Below, one piece after another: positions 26,296 through 34,470 of a DNA stretch of 64,000 nucleotides. A program made the translations under genes and the position numbers. Origin of the DNA: BMS3ABIN03 sp964418885 (GTDB taxonomy: Bacteria > Bacteroidota > Ignavibacteria > Ignavibacteriales > Ignavibacteriaceae); NCBI GenBank assembly GCA_964418885.1, contig CAYQNW010000007.1, positions 1-64,000 of the forward strand, given 5' to 3'. The notes beneath the pieces are model-generated. The model did no database searches, was not told the origin of the DNA, and saw only the letters and a program-made list of their open reading frames with translations. Within the stretch, counting starts at the first letter, position 1; each line of letters begins with the position of its first letter.

Positions 26296-27837
26296 CTATT
26301 CATCAAACGTTATTATTTCTTCTTTTTCCGGCATTTCTCCCGGAGGACGATCATATAATAAAGCCAGCTCTTTATATCGTTTCGATAATTTTCGCTCAAC
26401 CTGATCCCAGGTAAATCGCCATGTCCAGTTTCCACCAAGTGTGCTTGGGAAGTTCATTCTTGCTTCGCCGCCAAGATTCAATATATCCTGCATCGGGATA
26501 ACCACAAATACCGCAACCGATGAATATGCTAATCTTATTAATTCGGCGACAACATCATCCTCATAATAATTGAGATATTTCTGAAGGTGGGTAAAGATAT
26601 CACCTCCATTTTTTTTCTCTTTTTCAAAATAAGCTCTTGTTGTATCGTTATCGTGAGTTCCGGTGTAAACCACGCAGTTGGGTATATAATTGTGTGGAAG
26701 GAATTGGTTTTCCATTTCTTTACCGAATGCAAACTGCAGAACTTTCATTCCAGGAAAATTAAATTGATCTCTCAGTTCTTCAACCTGTTTAGTGATAACC
26801 CCCAGGTCCTCTGCAAGAATCGGGAGATCGCCGAGATATTTTTTTAACGTAAGGAAAAGTTTTTCGCCAGGGGCTTTTACCCATTTCCCATTTATCGCCG
26901 TTTCAGCATCTCCGGGAATTTTCCAGTATGCTTCCAATCCCCTGAAGTGATCGATCCTAATTATATCAACTAATTCAAGAAGGCTTTCAAATCTTTTTCG
27001 CCACCACAAAAATTCATCTTTCTCCATTTCTTTCCATTTATAAAGCGGATTGCCCCAAAGCTGCCCGGTAGCACTGAAGTAATCCGGCGGTACACCTGCG
27101 ACAAATGTAAGCTTGCCTTCTTCATCAACTGTAAAAAGCTCTTTGTGTGCCCAGAGATCGACGCTGTCGTAAGCAATGAAAATCGGCATATCACCGATTA
27201 TCTTTATCCCGTTTTCGTTAGCATATTTACGTACTGCTTTCCACTGCCTGAAGAAAATGAACTGAACAAATTTGTGATAACGAATGTCATCCTTAAGTTT
27301 TTCATTCCATTTTTTAATTGCTTCATCTGTACGAAGAACAAGTTCTTTCTCCCAATTACTCCATGCGTCTCCGTGATGATATTCTTTTGCTGAAATAAAC
27401 AAAGCGTAATCATCCAGCCAAATCTTATGTTGAAGACAGAATTCATCAAACTCTTTTTCTAATTTTTTAGAATCATTTACAAAATTGTTATATGCTTTTC
27501 GATGAAGAACTTTCTTGTATTCAATAACTTTTCCAAAGTCAACTTTTTGAGGAGATGATTCGGGAAACTCTTTCAGATTTTTTTTAGATAGGAAGCCCTC
27601 TTCTTTTAATTTATCCGGACTTATCAAAAGCGGGTTACCTGCGAATGCAGAAAAGCACTGATACGGTGAATCGCCGTAACCTGTTGGACCAAGCGGAAAA
27701 ACCTGCCAAAGTGTTTGACCGGCGTCTTTTAGAAAATCAATAAACTTAAAAGCTTCATTACCAAGATCACCAATTCCATATTTGCCGGGCAGTGATGTGG
27801 GATGTAATAGAATGCCTGCACTTCTGGTAAATTCCAT
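26296..27837 (-). CDS. malQ: 4-alpha-glucanotransferase (amylomaltase, GH77)
   Basis: 513 residues, the compact bacterial MalQ length. It transfers alpha-1,4-glucan segments between maltodextrins. RSAGILLHPTSLPGKYGIGD opens the protein, followed by WQVFPLGPTGYGDSPYQCFS. The catalytic residues lie in IRIDHFRGLEAYW (Asp nucleophile), LPILAEDLG (Glu acid/base) and YTGTHDNDTTRAY. The start has AGGAGAATT ahead of ATG. It stands alone here; no glycogen or maltose transport genes are adjacent. Confidence 0.96.
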   Translation of the reverse strand: MEFTRSAGILLHPTSLPGKYGIGDLGNEAFKFIDFLKDAGQTLWQVFPLGPTGYGDSPYQCFSAFAGNPLLISPDKLKEEGFLSKKNLKEFPESSPQKVDFGKVIEYKKVLHRKAYNNFVNDSKKLEKEFDEFCLQHKIWLDDYALFISAKEYHHGDAWSNWEKELVLRTDEAIKKWNEKLKDDIRYHKFVQFIFFRQWKAVRKYANENGIKIIGDMPIFIAYDSVDLWAHKELFTVDEEGKLTFVAGVPPDYFSATGQLWGNPLYKWKEMEKDEFLWWRKRFESLLELVDIIRIDHFRGLEAYWKIPGDAETAINGKWVKAPGEKLFLTLKKYLGDLPILAEDLGVITKQVEELRDQFNFPGMKVLQFAFGKEMENQFLPHNYIPNCVVYTGTHDNDTTRAYFEKEKKNGGDIFTHLQKYLNYYEDDVVAELIRLAYSSVAVFVVIPMQDILNLGGEARMNFPSTLGGNWTWRFTWDQVERKLSKRYKELALLYDRPPGEMPEKEEIITFDE

Positions 27838-28065
27838 AATTCTCCTTCAAAAATATTTCGATAAAAGATTGGCAAAGTTAAATAATTTTGAGATTTGATT
27901 TATATTGAAATCATTTTCACAGAAGTTAATTTTGAGGAAAAAATTAAGTAGACAAGTTAAACACCTGTTCAACTTCTATTAAAGAATTGAATAAATAATG
28001 ATCTTTAATGATGAAGAATCAACCCATAGGTTCATCCGGATATTCAAACTAACAAAAAAGTTTAA

Positions 28066-29235
28066 TCAACCTTTGCCGAAAAGTACTCGTGGAAGCTTGC
28101 TTGTCTGATATGTATAAGGTGCAATGTCTTTCCTGTCGAATATTGCGAACGTTTTATGTTTAGCAAAGTAGGGCTTGAGATAATCTATTGGCGAAAAATT
28201 TTCCTTGTAAAACCGGAAAAACGAATTATATATGTCCGAATTAATTTCTATCCAGTACAGGTTTTCTTTGTAATCGGTAAATTGCATTTGTTCATTGTTA
28301 ACAAGGTCCTGGTAAATTATCCAGGGAAAGTTAACACCGGCGGCAGTTGAAATACTTATCATTCTCGGCATTCTTACATTCACTTCGATGAATTTAAACA
28401 AACCATCTCTTAAATCCTTTTTAAATTCCACAGTACAGAAACCTTTATAGCCGGAGGCACTTAAAAGCTTTCTGAATAATTCTTCAACAACGGGATTTCT
28501 GCCTGCGCTTATCGATACTCTGTGAACTCCGAATCTTGGTGGATTTTGCCTGATCTTGTTATAGAAAAACATTCCGCTGATTTTATTCTTAGAATTAATG
28601 TAAGTCATACATTTAAAAATATTCGAATCCGATCCGGGAACTATTTCCTGAACCATTACTTCCAGATTTTCTTTAAGGCATAACTCGGAATACTTATCAT
28701 ATTGATCGAGCGTATAAACTTCAAAATTCTTCCGTTTGAACTTTTCTACAAATTCATATCCTCTTACAGGTTTAAAGATACAGGGCAGCTTAACTTCATT
28801 TCTGACTCTTTTAAATTCCTCTTCAGTTTTTGGTAAGAAGTTGGATGGATGAGGCACACTACTTTTTAGACACAATTCCCAGGCATATTTTTTTTCCATG
28901 AATGTCTTCATCATATCCCAGTCTGCCGTAACAATTTTGTAGTATTTGGTCAGTTCACTTTTATGTTTTGAAATGGCGACTGCTACATCATCTTCGGTAT
29001 CAAAAATCATTGCGTTGTTCCACTCGGGACCTTTTTCTAAGAGAAATTGAATAAATTTTTGCTGATAATTAGCGGGATGAGGAACTTTGAACCACTTATT
29101 TACATAACGGGATTTATGTGCGTAATCAAAATCGTCATAGGTTAAAGTAATTATATCTACAGGCTTGTTAGCGAAGGAACGAATTACGCCAAGACCACCT
29201 GCTTTACACCCAATAACAATTACTTTTTTGTTCAT
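28066..29235 (-). CDS. ATP-grasp ligase of unknown substrate (carboxylate-amine ligase type)
   Basis: 389 residues. The N-terminal Rossmann-like part (MNKKVIVIGCKAGGLGVIRS), the ATP-grasp nucleotide-binding region (LPCIFKPVRGYEFVEKFK and LEVMVQEIVPGSDSN), and the metal-binding block FIEVNVRMPRMISISTAAGV together resemble D-aspartate ligase and carbamoyl-phosphate-synthase-like ATP-grasp enzymes linked to polysaccharide or peptide modification. It forms an amide or peptide bond from a carboxylate through acyl-phosphate; the substrate cannot be inferred. The next gene on the same strand, 182 bases upstream, is a SAM methyltransferase. Confidence 0.75.
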   Translation of the reverse strand: MNKKVIVIGCKAGGLGVIRSFANKPVDIITLTYDDFDYAHKSRYVNKWFKVPHPANYQQKFIQFLLEKGPEWNNAMIFDTEDDVAVAISKHKSELTKYYKIVTADWDMMKTFMEKKYAWELCLKSSVPHPSNFLPKTEEEFKRVRNEVKLPCIFKPVRGYEFVEKFKRKNFEVYTLDQYDKYSELCLKENLEVMVQEIVPGSDSNIFKCMTYINSKNKISGMFFYNKIRQNPPRFGVHRVSISAGRNPVVEELFRKLLSASGYKGFCTVEFKKDLRDGLFKFIEVNVRMPRMISISTAAGVNFPWIIYQDLVNNEQMQFTDYKENLYWIEINSDIYNSFFRFYKENFSPIDYLKPYFAKHKTFAIFDRKDIAPYTYQTSKLPRVLFGKG

Positions 29236-29417
29236 TTGAAATCTCTACTTATTTGGTTATTAAAAAAAGAAGGTATAAATCTTTTATTTCATAAGTGAAT
29301 ATCACTAAAAACTATTATCCTATTATTAAGGGACATTTAACTAAATATTAATTTGATTTTGTTTTGAGTTATACATTATTGCTAAGCGTCTGTGAATCAA
29401 ACAGTTGTTCTACTTAT

Positions 29418-30293
29418 CTAATTAAGTACTCGAGATGTGAATACCCAACCCACTGCAAACTTATTTATAAATCTCAGTAGCTTTAAATTTGCTAACTTTT
29501 CAATCCTTGAACTTAGCTTTACTGCCTGTATATCCGGCAGGATATCCTTTCGCCAAAATCTTAAAGGTCCGTATGCGTAACCTTTAATACCTGTGCTTTT
29601 CAATCCCGCTTTATTTAGGAAATTCAATATTTGTTTTATACTATATCTATTCTGAGGTGCATCCATTGTACTAGAATCAAGTACTTTTACAACCTGTTCC
29701 TTACCTGTAAAAAGTTTCTTTATTTTAATTCCTGCATAGCTCCACAATTTAAAGATATAGTAATATGGGTCTAAAACATTTCTTAATTTGAGTAGGTTCG
29801 GAACATTAAAAATAATCAGTCCATCGTTTTTTACTATTCGTTTCAGCTCTTTGAAAATAGCAAGTTCATCCGATACATATGAAAGTACACCGATACAAAA
29901 AACGACATCAAAAGAATTATCATGAAAAGGTAACGACTGGCAATCAGCACATAATAATTTATCTATATTAAATTGTTCTTTGTTATTATTAAATCTCGTA
30001 ACCTCAATCATCTTTTTTGAAATATCGCTTCCGTAAATATTCACGCCACGTTTTTTTAATTCAGACACATAATGTCCGGCACCGCAGCCTACATCAATAG
30101 CCTTAATCGGTTTGCCGTTAGTATCCTTTTCGTAAAGTTCAAACACAACTTCTTTACGACTTTTGATTTCGTGACTGTAGAACCTGTTCGCTGCAAAATC
30201 TTCATTGTATAACTCATCCCAGTAAGCAGCATTCTCGGTGAAGTGCTCTTTTACAGTTTCTTTTCTTAAATCTGTCTGCGAATTATTATTCAA
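29418..30293 (-). CDS. Class I SAM-dependent methyltransferase
   Basis: About 291 residues from a TTG at 30293 preceded by AAGGG; an earlier TTG at 30389 would add 32 residues of non-conserved sequence. Motif I is AIDVGCGAGHYVSELKKRG, followed by IYGSDISKKMIEV, LLCADCQSLPFHDNSFDVVF and a VSDELAIFKELKRIVKNDGL block. This is the Ubie/Methyltransf_11 type, with the substrate unknown. The N-terminal TENAAYWDELYNEDFAANRF is often seen in methyltransferases of surface-sugar clusters. The neighbouring ATP-grasp gene suggests a shared small-molecule or glycan modification. Confidence 0.8.
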   Translation of the reverse strand: MNNNSQTDLRKETVKEHFTENAAYWDELYNEDFAANRFYSHEIKSRKEVVFELYEKDTNGKPIKAIDVGCGAGHYVSELKKRGVNIYGSDISKKMIEVTRFNNNKEQFNIDKLLCADCQSLPFHDNSFDVVFCIGVLSYVSDELAIFKELKRIVKNDGLIIFNVPNLLKLRNVLDPYYYIFKLWSYAGIKIKKLFTGKEQVVKVLDSSTMDAPQNRYSIKQILNFLNKAGLKSTGIKGYAYGPLRFWRKDILPDIQAVKLSSRIEKLANLKLLRFINKFAVGWVFTSRVLN

Positions 30294-30643
30294 TGAATTT
30301 ACCCTTGATGAGTTGTAAAAATTTTTGCCAATAAGCACTAATTGTGCATTATAATCGCAGGAATCGTACCAATAGCGACAATTCAGCAAATATTCCCATT
30401 TCCCAAATATCTCTAATTATCAAGTTAAAATCTTGTTGCATAATGACACATTTATTATAGTTTTGAACTTGAATGGGAAATAAAAGACTTCACATCCCTC
30501 TGAAGTCATACTAAAAAATTTTTATAAGATTTCTTCTTACGATTTGTTAACAATTCATTAACTTTTTGAAGCCCATAATCAACAATTGATAAAGTGAAAT
30601 TACCAGGAAATGATTATATTCGCCCTGCATTTAACAGAGGTTT
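30294..30643. other. Intergenic region with a hairpin, between divergent genes
   Basis: About 350 bases between the methyltransferase (minus) and the small exporter (plus). GACTTCA (30486-30492) and TGAAGTC (30501-30507) form a seven-base stem. On the minus strand the stem is followed by TTTTATTT, terminator-like, yet no minus-strand gene ends just before it; it sits upstream of the methyltransferase. Otherwise the sequence is AT-rich with no coding signal. Confidence 0.35.
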
Positions 30644-31114
30644 ATGGATAATCTTACCGAAGTATTAAAAATTTTTTTAACCGCCCAAACTCCAATCGGA
30701 GAACTTAGAGCATCTATTCCATTGGGTTTAACTGTTTTCCATCAACCGATATGGATTGTTTTCGTTGTATCTGTTATAGGAAATATGATTCCCCCGATGC
30801 TGATACTGTGGCTTTTCCCAAAGATATCGCAATGGCTGATGGCTAAATCAAGATTAATGAACCGATTTTTAACATGGCTGTTTGAACGAACAAGAAAGAA
30901 AACAAAGGATAAAATTGAAAGGTACGGTGATCTTGCTTTAATAATTTTTGTTGCGATACCGTTGCCGAACACAGGTGCATGGACCGGAGCTTTAGCTGCA
31001 TGGCTTTTTGGAATTCCTTTTAAAAAAGCTGTACCGAATATTTTTTATGGGGTTTTGATCGCTGGCGTTGTTGTAACTTTAATAACGACAGGTCTTAAGA
31101 ATCTTTTTCCTTAA
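30644..31114 (+). CDS. COG2426-type small multidrug-export membrane protein
   Basis: 156 residues with four to five hydrophobic segments. The family signature is present: TPIGELRASIPLGL at residues 15-28, GNMIPPMLILWLF, and FVAIPLPNTGAWTGALAAWL near 106-125. The family is annotated as putative small multidrug exporters and is related to the DedA/SNARE-associated group; transport activity is not well established. Start ATG at 30644 after AACAGAGGTTT. It is convergent with the channel gene that ends seven bases further on. Confidence 0.9.
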   Translation: MDNLTEVLKIFLTAQTPIGELRASIPLGLTVFHQPIWIVFVVSVIGNMIPPMLILWLFPKISQWLMAKSRLMNRFLTWLFERTRKKTKDKIERYGDLALIIFVAIPLPNTGAWTGALAAWLFGIPFKKAVPNIFYGVLIAGVVVTLITTGLKNLFP

Positions 31115-31120
31115 TATAAT

Positions 31121-32395
31121 TTAATTCGCCATATTATTGTTTTTATTTTCTGTCATTCTTTCTTCAGCTATCTTTTTTATGTGGTTGGCAATTTTAGGAT
31201 ACCTGCGTAATACTTCTTCAAAAAGCTCTCGGTCTAATCTGTAAAGATCGCTGTAAGTTATGCTTTTAACGGTTGCTGTTCTTTTCTGGTCTGTGAAAAG
31301 AGCAATCTCACCGAAGAAGTCGCCGTCGATAAGAGTTGAAACCACTTTTTTGTTTAGAAAAACCTGTAGCTTTCCCCTGATTATAAAATACATTTCATTC
31401 CCTGGCTCTCCTTCAGCAAACACTCTCTCTCCGGGAACACAAACCTGCGGACGCATATGAAGCGACACCTCTCTTAAAAAGTTATCGGTTACACCACGGA
31501 ATAAAGGTATCTTCTCAAGTATTTCCCTTTTAAGATGAACGGAAACCTCGCTTTGTAGTCCAAGTGGTAAACCTGATAAAAACACAGATTCATCAAAGCC
31601 AAGCTTCTTTTTCCAGATGTAAGTATAATAATCACTTATTTTTTTCTGAAGTGATGGCGGTATTTTCCTGTAATTTACAAACACTTTTAGCTGATCGAGA
31701 TTATTAAAATACTGCGCACGGGCTGGATTTCTTTTCGATAAAAGATTTGCAACGTTACCAATTATAAATCCGTAAACGCCAACACCTGCAAGCATAATAA
31801 ATATTGTGTAAATCTGCTGAGCATTTGTTGATGGAATTGTTTCGCCATAACCAACGGTCGTGAGAGTTTCAATAACCCAGTATAGAGAACGCAAATAATT
31901 TGTCATCGGATCAGTTCCCGTATTAATTCCGCGAAGAAAAATCCAGCCGCAGGAAAGCCAGTGAGAAAGCAGCAATAACCAGAAAACAAAAAAGATAAGA
32001 AGCAGATAGTCGCCGAATTGAACAGCTCTCTGACGCAGAATATGCATAAATCGTAAAACGCTGGTAATCTTGAATAATCTTAATAAACCGAAAACGGGAT
32101 TTGCCAGAATTAATGAAAAAGGAATTGCCGCGAGAAGATCTGCAGGAAACCAGGTTTTCAAATATCGAGTCCTTGCATTTTTAATTTCGCTATGAAGTAA
32201 AATCTCGGAAGAAGGATTGAAGTAATTGATGAAAATATCCACAATGAAAACAATAGATGTCAGCCACTCAAAATATTTGATCTGCATATCGGAAAAGATA
32301 TTCAGTACAATATTAATGGGAACATAAATAGCGATGATGGTAGAACAAACCGTTATGAATGCCTGCCATATTTTTATTTTATGTGTAATCTTCAT
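31121..32395 (-). CDS. Cyclic-nucleotide-gated potassium channel
   Basis: 424 residues. It contains a voltage-sensor-like S1-S4 region (~15-130, with SVLRFMHILRQRAVQ as S4/S5), a pore helix and selectivity filter TTVGYGET near 180, S6, a C-linker, and a C-terminal cyclic-nucleotide-binding domain (~300-415) with GEPGNEMYFIIRGKLQVF and the phosphate-binding cassette FFGEIALFTDQKRTATV. This is the HCN/CNG-like layout, larger than MlotiK1. The cassette RT residues are those that bind cAMP or cGMP. No cyclase is in this window, so the signal source is unknown. Confidence 0.93.
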   Translation of the reverse strand: MKITHKIKIWQAFITVCSTIIAIYVPINIVLNIFSDMQIKYFEWLTSIVFIVDIFINYFNPSSEILLHSEIKNARTRYLKTWFPADLLAAIPFSLILANPVFGLLRLFKITSVLRFMHILRQRAVQFGDYLLLIFFVFWLLLLSHWLSCGWIFLRGINTGTDPMTNYLRSLYWVIETLTTVGYGETIPSTNAQQIYTIFIMLAGVGVYGFIIGNVANLLSKRNPARAQYFNNLDQLKVFVNYRKIPPSLQKKISDYYTYIWKKKLGFDESVFLSGLPLGLQSEVSVHLKREILEKIPLFRGVTDNFLREVSLHMRPQVCVPGERVFAEGEPGNEMYFIIRGKLQVFLNKKVVSTLIDGDFFGEIALFTDQKRTATVKSITYSDLYRLDRELFEEVLRRYPKIANHIKKIAEERMTENKNNNMAN

Positions 32396-32433
32396 TTATT
32401 GTAATTATTAATTGTTCGTTCTTAATTGATAAT

Positions 32434-32964
32434 TTAATTAGCTAATTCCTTAACAAGATAGTTTACAATTTCTTCTGTCGAATCAAATGCTTTTACCAGG
32501 TTTGTATTTCTTCCCTCCGAATCCATTTGAATATTCATAACGTCGACTATTTTCTTCCACATAGATGAATGACACAGGATTGGTTTATGATCGATAAATT
32601 CTTTGTTCGAAAATTCCCAGACGGCTGCTAATTCGAGAAGCGTACCTGTTCCGCCTTGCAGAATTACAAAAGCGTCACCAATTTCGATAAGTTTGCTTAC
32701 CCTTCCCAATAAAGTTGCACATTTAATCTCTTTTGTTAAGAATTTATTTCTTGTCAATCCCCACGCATTAATTGTAACTCCTATTGCTTCTGTACCGGAT
32801 TCAACAACACCTTTTGAAACAGCTTCCATAATTCCGTAAAAGCCGCCGTTGCAAACATTGAGTCCTTTTTTCCCCAACTGAACACCAAGTTCATAAGCAG
32901 TTTTATATTGATCTTCACCAGGCTGAGGTCGCGAGCTCCCGAAAACGGTAATTGTTTTGTTCAT
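32434..32964 (-). CDS. LOG-family Rossmann protein (possible nucleotide 5'-monophosphate phosphoribohydrolase)
   Basis: 176 residues. MNKTITVFGSSRPQPGEDQY opens the fold, and LQGGTGTLLELAAVWEF is the family PGGxGTxxE site with the first Pro-Gly replaced by Gln-Gly. YGIMEAVSKGVVESG is the other conserved block. Members cleave cytokinin-type or other nucleoside monophosphates to base and ribose 5-phosphate, or have an unknown role. It is closer to the TIGR00725/LOG branch than to DprA. The gene is followed by the channel gene on the same strand. Confidence 0.8.
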   Translation of the reverse strand: MNKTITVFGSSRPQPGEDQYKTAYELGVQLGKKGLNVCNGGFYGIMEAVSKGVVESGTEAIGVTINAWGLTRNKFLTKEIKCATLLGRVSKLIEIGDAFVILQGGTGTLLELAAVWEFSNKEFIDHKPILCHSSMWKKIVDVMNIQMDSEGRNTNLVKAFDSTEEIVNYLVKELAN

Positions 32965-33079
32965 AGGTTTATTAAATAATAATTAATACTAATGTATAAA
33001 ATTGTCTTCTTGTAAAGAAATTTTAATAAAGCCCAGCAACCATTTTATTATTGTACTATCTACATATCATTTTATTGTT

Positions 33080-33188
33080 GAACACCTCCGGTGTTCCTGT
33101 TTCGATTGGGAATTTTGTCTCTATTATAAACATAGAATTCCCATCGGAATTCTAAAAAAAATCTTTCGTGGCAGGATAACATTTATAA
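33080..33188. repeat. Modular palindromic repeat block
   Basis: Two perfect palindromes lie in a gene-free stretch: GAACACC-TCC-GGTGTTC at 33080-33096 and AGAATTCC-CATC-GGAATTCT at 33134-33153. They are separated by an AT-rich linker containing TATAAACATA. The block runs into a 40-base sequence (33148-33188) that recurs at 34240-34279. Strings of short palindromes joined by TTTATAG-type linkers are a pattern I know from intergenic regions of Bacteroidota and Ignavibacteria. They have no known function. Confidence 0.55.
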
Positions 33189-33193
33189 AAAAA

Positions 33194-33219
33194 AGCGAAC
33201 AACCAATTGGCTATTCGCT
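33194..33219 (-). terminator. Intrinsic terminator of the YceI gene
   Basis: AGCGAA (33194-33199) and TTCGCT (33214-33219) form the stem, with a second small palindrome CCAATTGG inside the loop. On the minus strand it is followed by a run of eight or more T. It lies about 25 bases after the YceI stop. Confidence 0.75.
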
Positions 33220-33242
33220 CTTTATAAAATTATATTGTTTTC

Positions 33243-33878
33243 CTACTTCCCACTCGATCCTACTATATTAACATTTACATCGATTTTATCGGATACTTTC
33301 CGACCCAGAACAATGTTATCAACATCGTAGTCTGATAATGTTATTGTAAATTTTGCTTTTATACCCAAAAGGTCTCCCGACGACACTGTTCTGGTTTTTT
33401 CACTTTCATCAAGATAAGTCATAGTTGCATCGGCAACAATTTCTTTTGTTACACCATGAACTGTAAAGTCACCTGCAACTTTTGCCTGCAATTCATTGTC
33501 TTCAATTACTTTAACGTCACTGGCTTTTTTTATTGTAAAAGTTATTTCGGGATATTCTTCAGCATCCAACCATTCTTCACTTTTCATATCCTTATCTCTT
33601 AAAGCGATTCCTGTTTTCATTGAAGCAACACTAACAACAAATGATCCTTTTAGAGTTGAGATATCTGAAACATTAAACGTTGCTGTACCTTTAATGTCGT
33701 CGGATAAACCGGTAAAATCCTCGAATGGAGTTGTGCTGAAAAACGTTGCCTGGTTTCTGGGATTATCATTTAGGAAAGTAAAAGTTTTTTCACCTGTGGC
33801 TTTTACTTTGAATCCCTGGGCAAATAATATTGCTGATGAAATAGTAAGAATAATAAACAACCTGATCAGAGTCTTCAT
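33243..33878 (-). CDS. YceI-family periplasmic lipid-binding protein
   Basis: 211 residues from the ATG at 33878, which has GGAGATAAA upstream and gives a signal peptide (MKTLIRLFIILTISSAILFAQ). The longer open frame to 34025 would add 49 unsupported residues. YceI blocks are TFNVSDISTLKGSFVVSVAS, SEEWLDAEEYPEITFTIKKA, and VAGDFTVHGVTKEIVADATM. The fold is a lipocalin-like barrel that binds isoprenoids. Its exact role is not known; some members are induced by high pH or osmotic stress. It sits beside a small membrane protein (33917-34177) on the same strand. Confidence 0.92.
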   Translation of the reverse strand: MKTLIRLFIILTISSAILFAQGFKVKATGEKTFTFLNDNPRNQATFFSTTPFEDFTGLSDDIKGTATFNVSDISTLKGSFVVSVASMKTGIALRDKDMKSEEWLDAEEYPEITFTIKKASDVKVIEDNELQAKVAGDFTVHGVTKEIVADATMTYLDESEKTRTVSSGDLLGIKAKFTITLSDYDVDNIVLGRKVSDKIDVNVNIVGSSGK

Positions 33879-33916
33879 TTTATCTCCAAAATTTGAGAAG
33901 TTGATTTGAATAGAAA

Positions 33917-34177
33917 TTATTTTTTCTTTGTTCTTAAAAGGAAGAATAACGCTCCGGTAACAGCAAAAATTACAGCTGAAAAACCCCCGGCGTAATCGAG
34001 ACCAATAACAAGTTTGTCCTGCCATTCTTTATATGTAGTACCAAAGAGTTCATCCTTTCTTTCTACAAGCACCTGTGTTTTTGTAAATACTTCACCGCCG
34101 TTTGAAAGCCAAACAATAAGTGCAGCTATAATTAATACTGCACCGATTATCACAACAATTTTTTGTTTATTATTCAT
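33917..34177 (-). CDS. Small two-helix membrane protein, unknown
   Basis: 86 residues with a hydrophobic N-terminal helix (residues ~7-25), a polar middle (GGEVFTKTQVLVERKDELFG) and a second helix (~62-81) followed by RTKKK. No family recognised. It lies 38 bases upstream of yceI on the same strand, so the two are probably co-transcribed; some yceI genes are paired with a membrane protein such as a cytochrome b561, but this one is too short and lacks histidine ligands for that. Confidence 0.6.
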   Translation of the reverse strand: MNNKQKIVVIIGAVLIIAALIVWLSNGGEVFTKTQVLVERKDELFGTTYKEWQDKLVIGLDYAGGFSAVIFAVTGALFFLLRTKKK

Positions 34178-34239
34178 AACTTAAATTCGGTTAATTGAAC
34201 AAAACTTTAATTCAATAAAATATTGAACTTGCCAGCCAA

Positions 34240-34279
34240 AATTCTTAAAGAATCCCGTATGGCAGGATAACATTTGTAA
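34240..34279. repeat. Second copy of a 40-base intergenic repeat
   Basis: Matches 33148-33188: both read AATTCT, an A-rich stretch with AATC, CGT, then GGCAGGATAACATTT and (A/G)TAA. The 15-base core is identical in the two copies. The rest of this 34178-34470 gap is AT-rich without coding signal and holds the promoters of the divergent lhgO and small membrane protein genes. Confidence 0.6.
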
Positions 34280-34470
34280 GTAATAAAATGCCCTGTATCT
34301 TAGAGATGTCTATAGAGGTCCAATGATTTCCATTACAAATTTTATTAGAACAAATTATTAATTTTCTAATACAACAAAAGAATAAAAAGTGACTGTGTTT
34401 CATTTGTATGTTACGACAAATAATCATGTTTTTCAACAAAAAACTTTTTCCAAGGTAATACTGTTTTCAG

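Noticed and set aside
27838..28065. Possible small gene or structured RNA between malQ and the ATP-grasp gene
   Set aside because: Only an imperfect AAGTTAAAC/GTTCAACTT pairing is visible, with no ORF and no terminator; it reads as ordinary promoter and trailer sequence.
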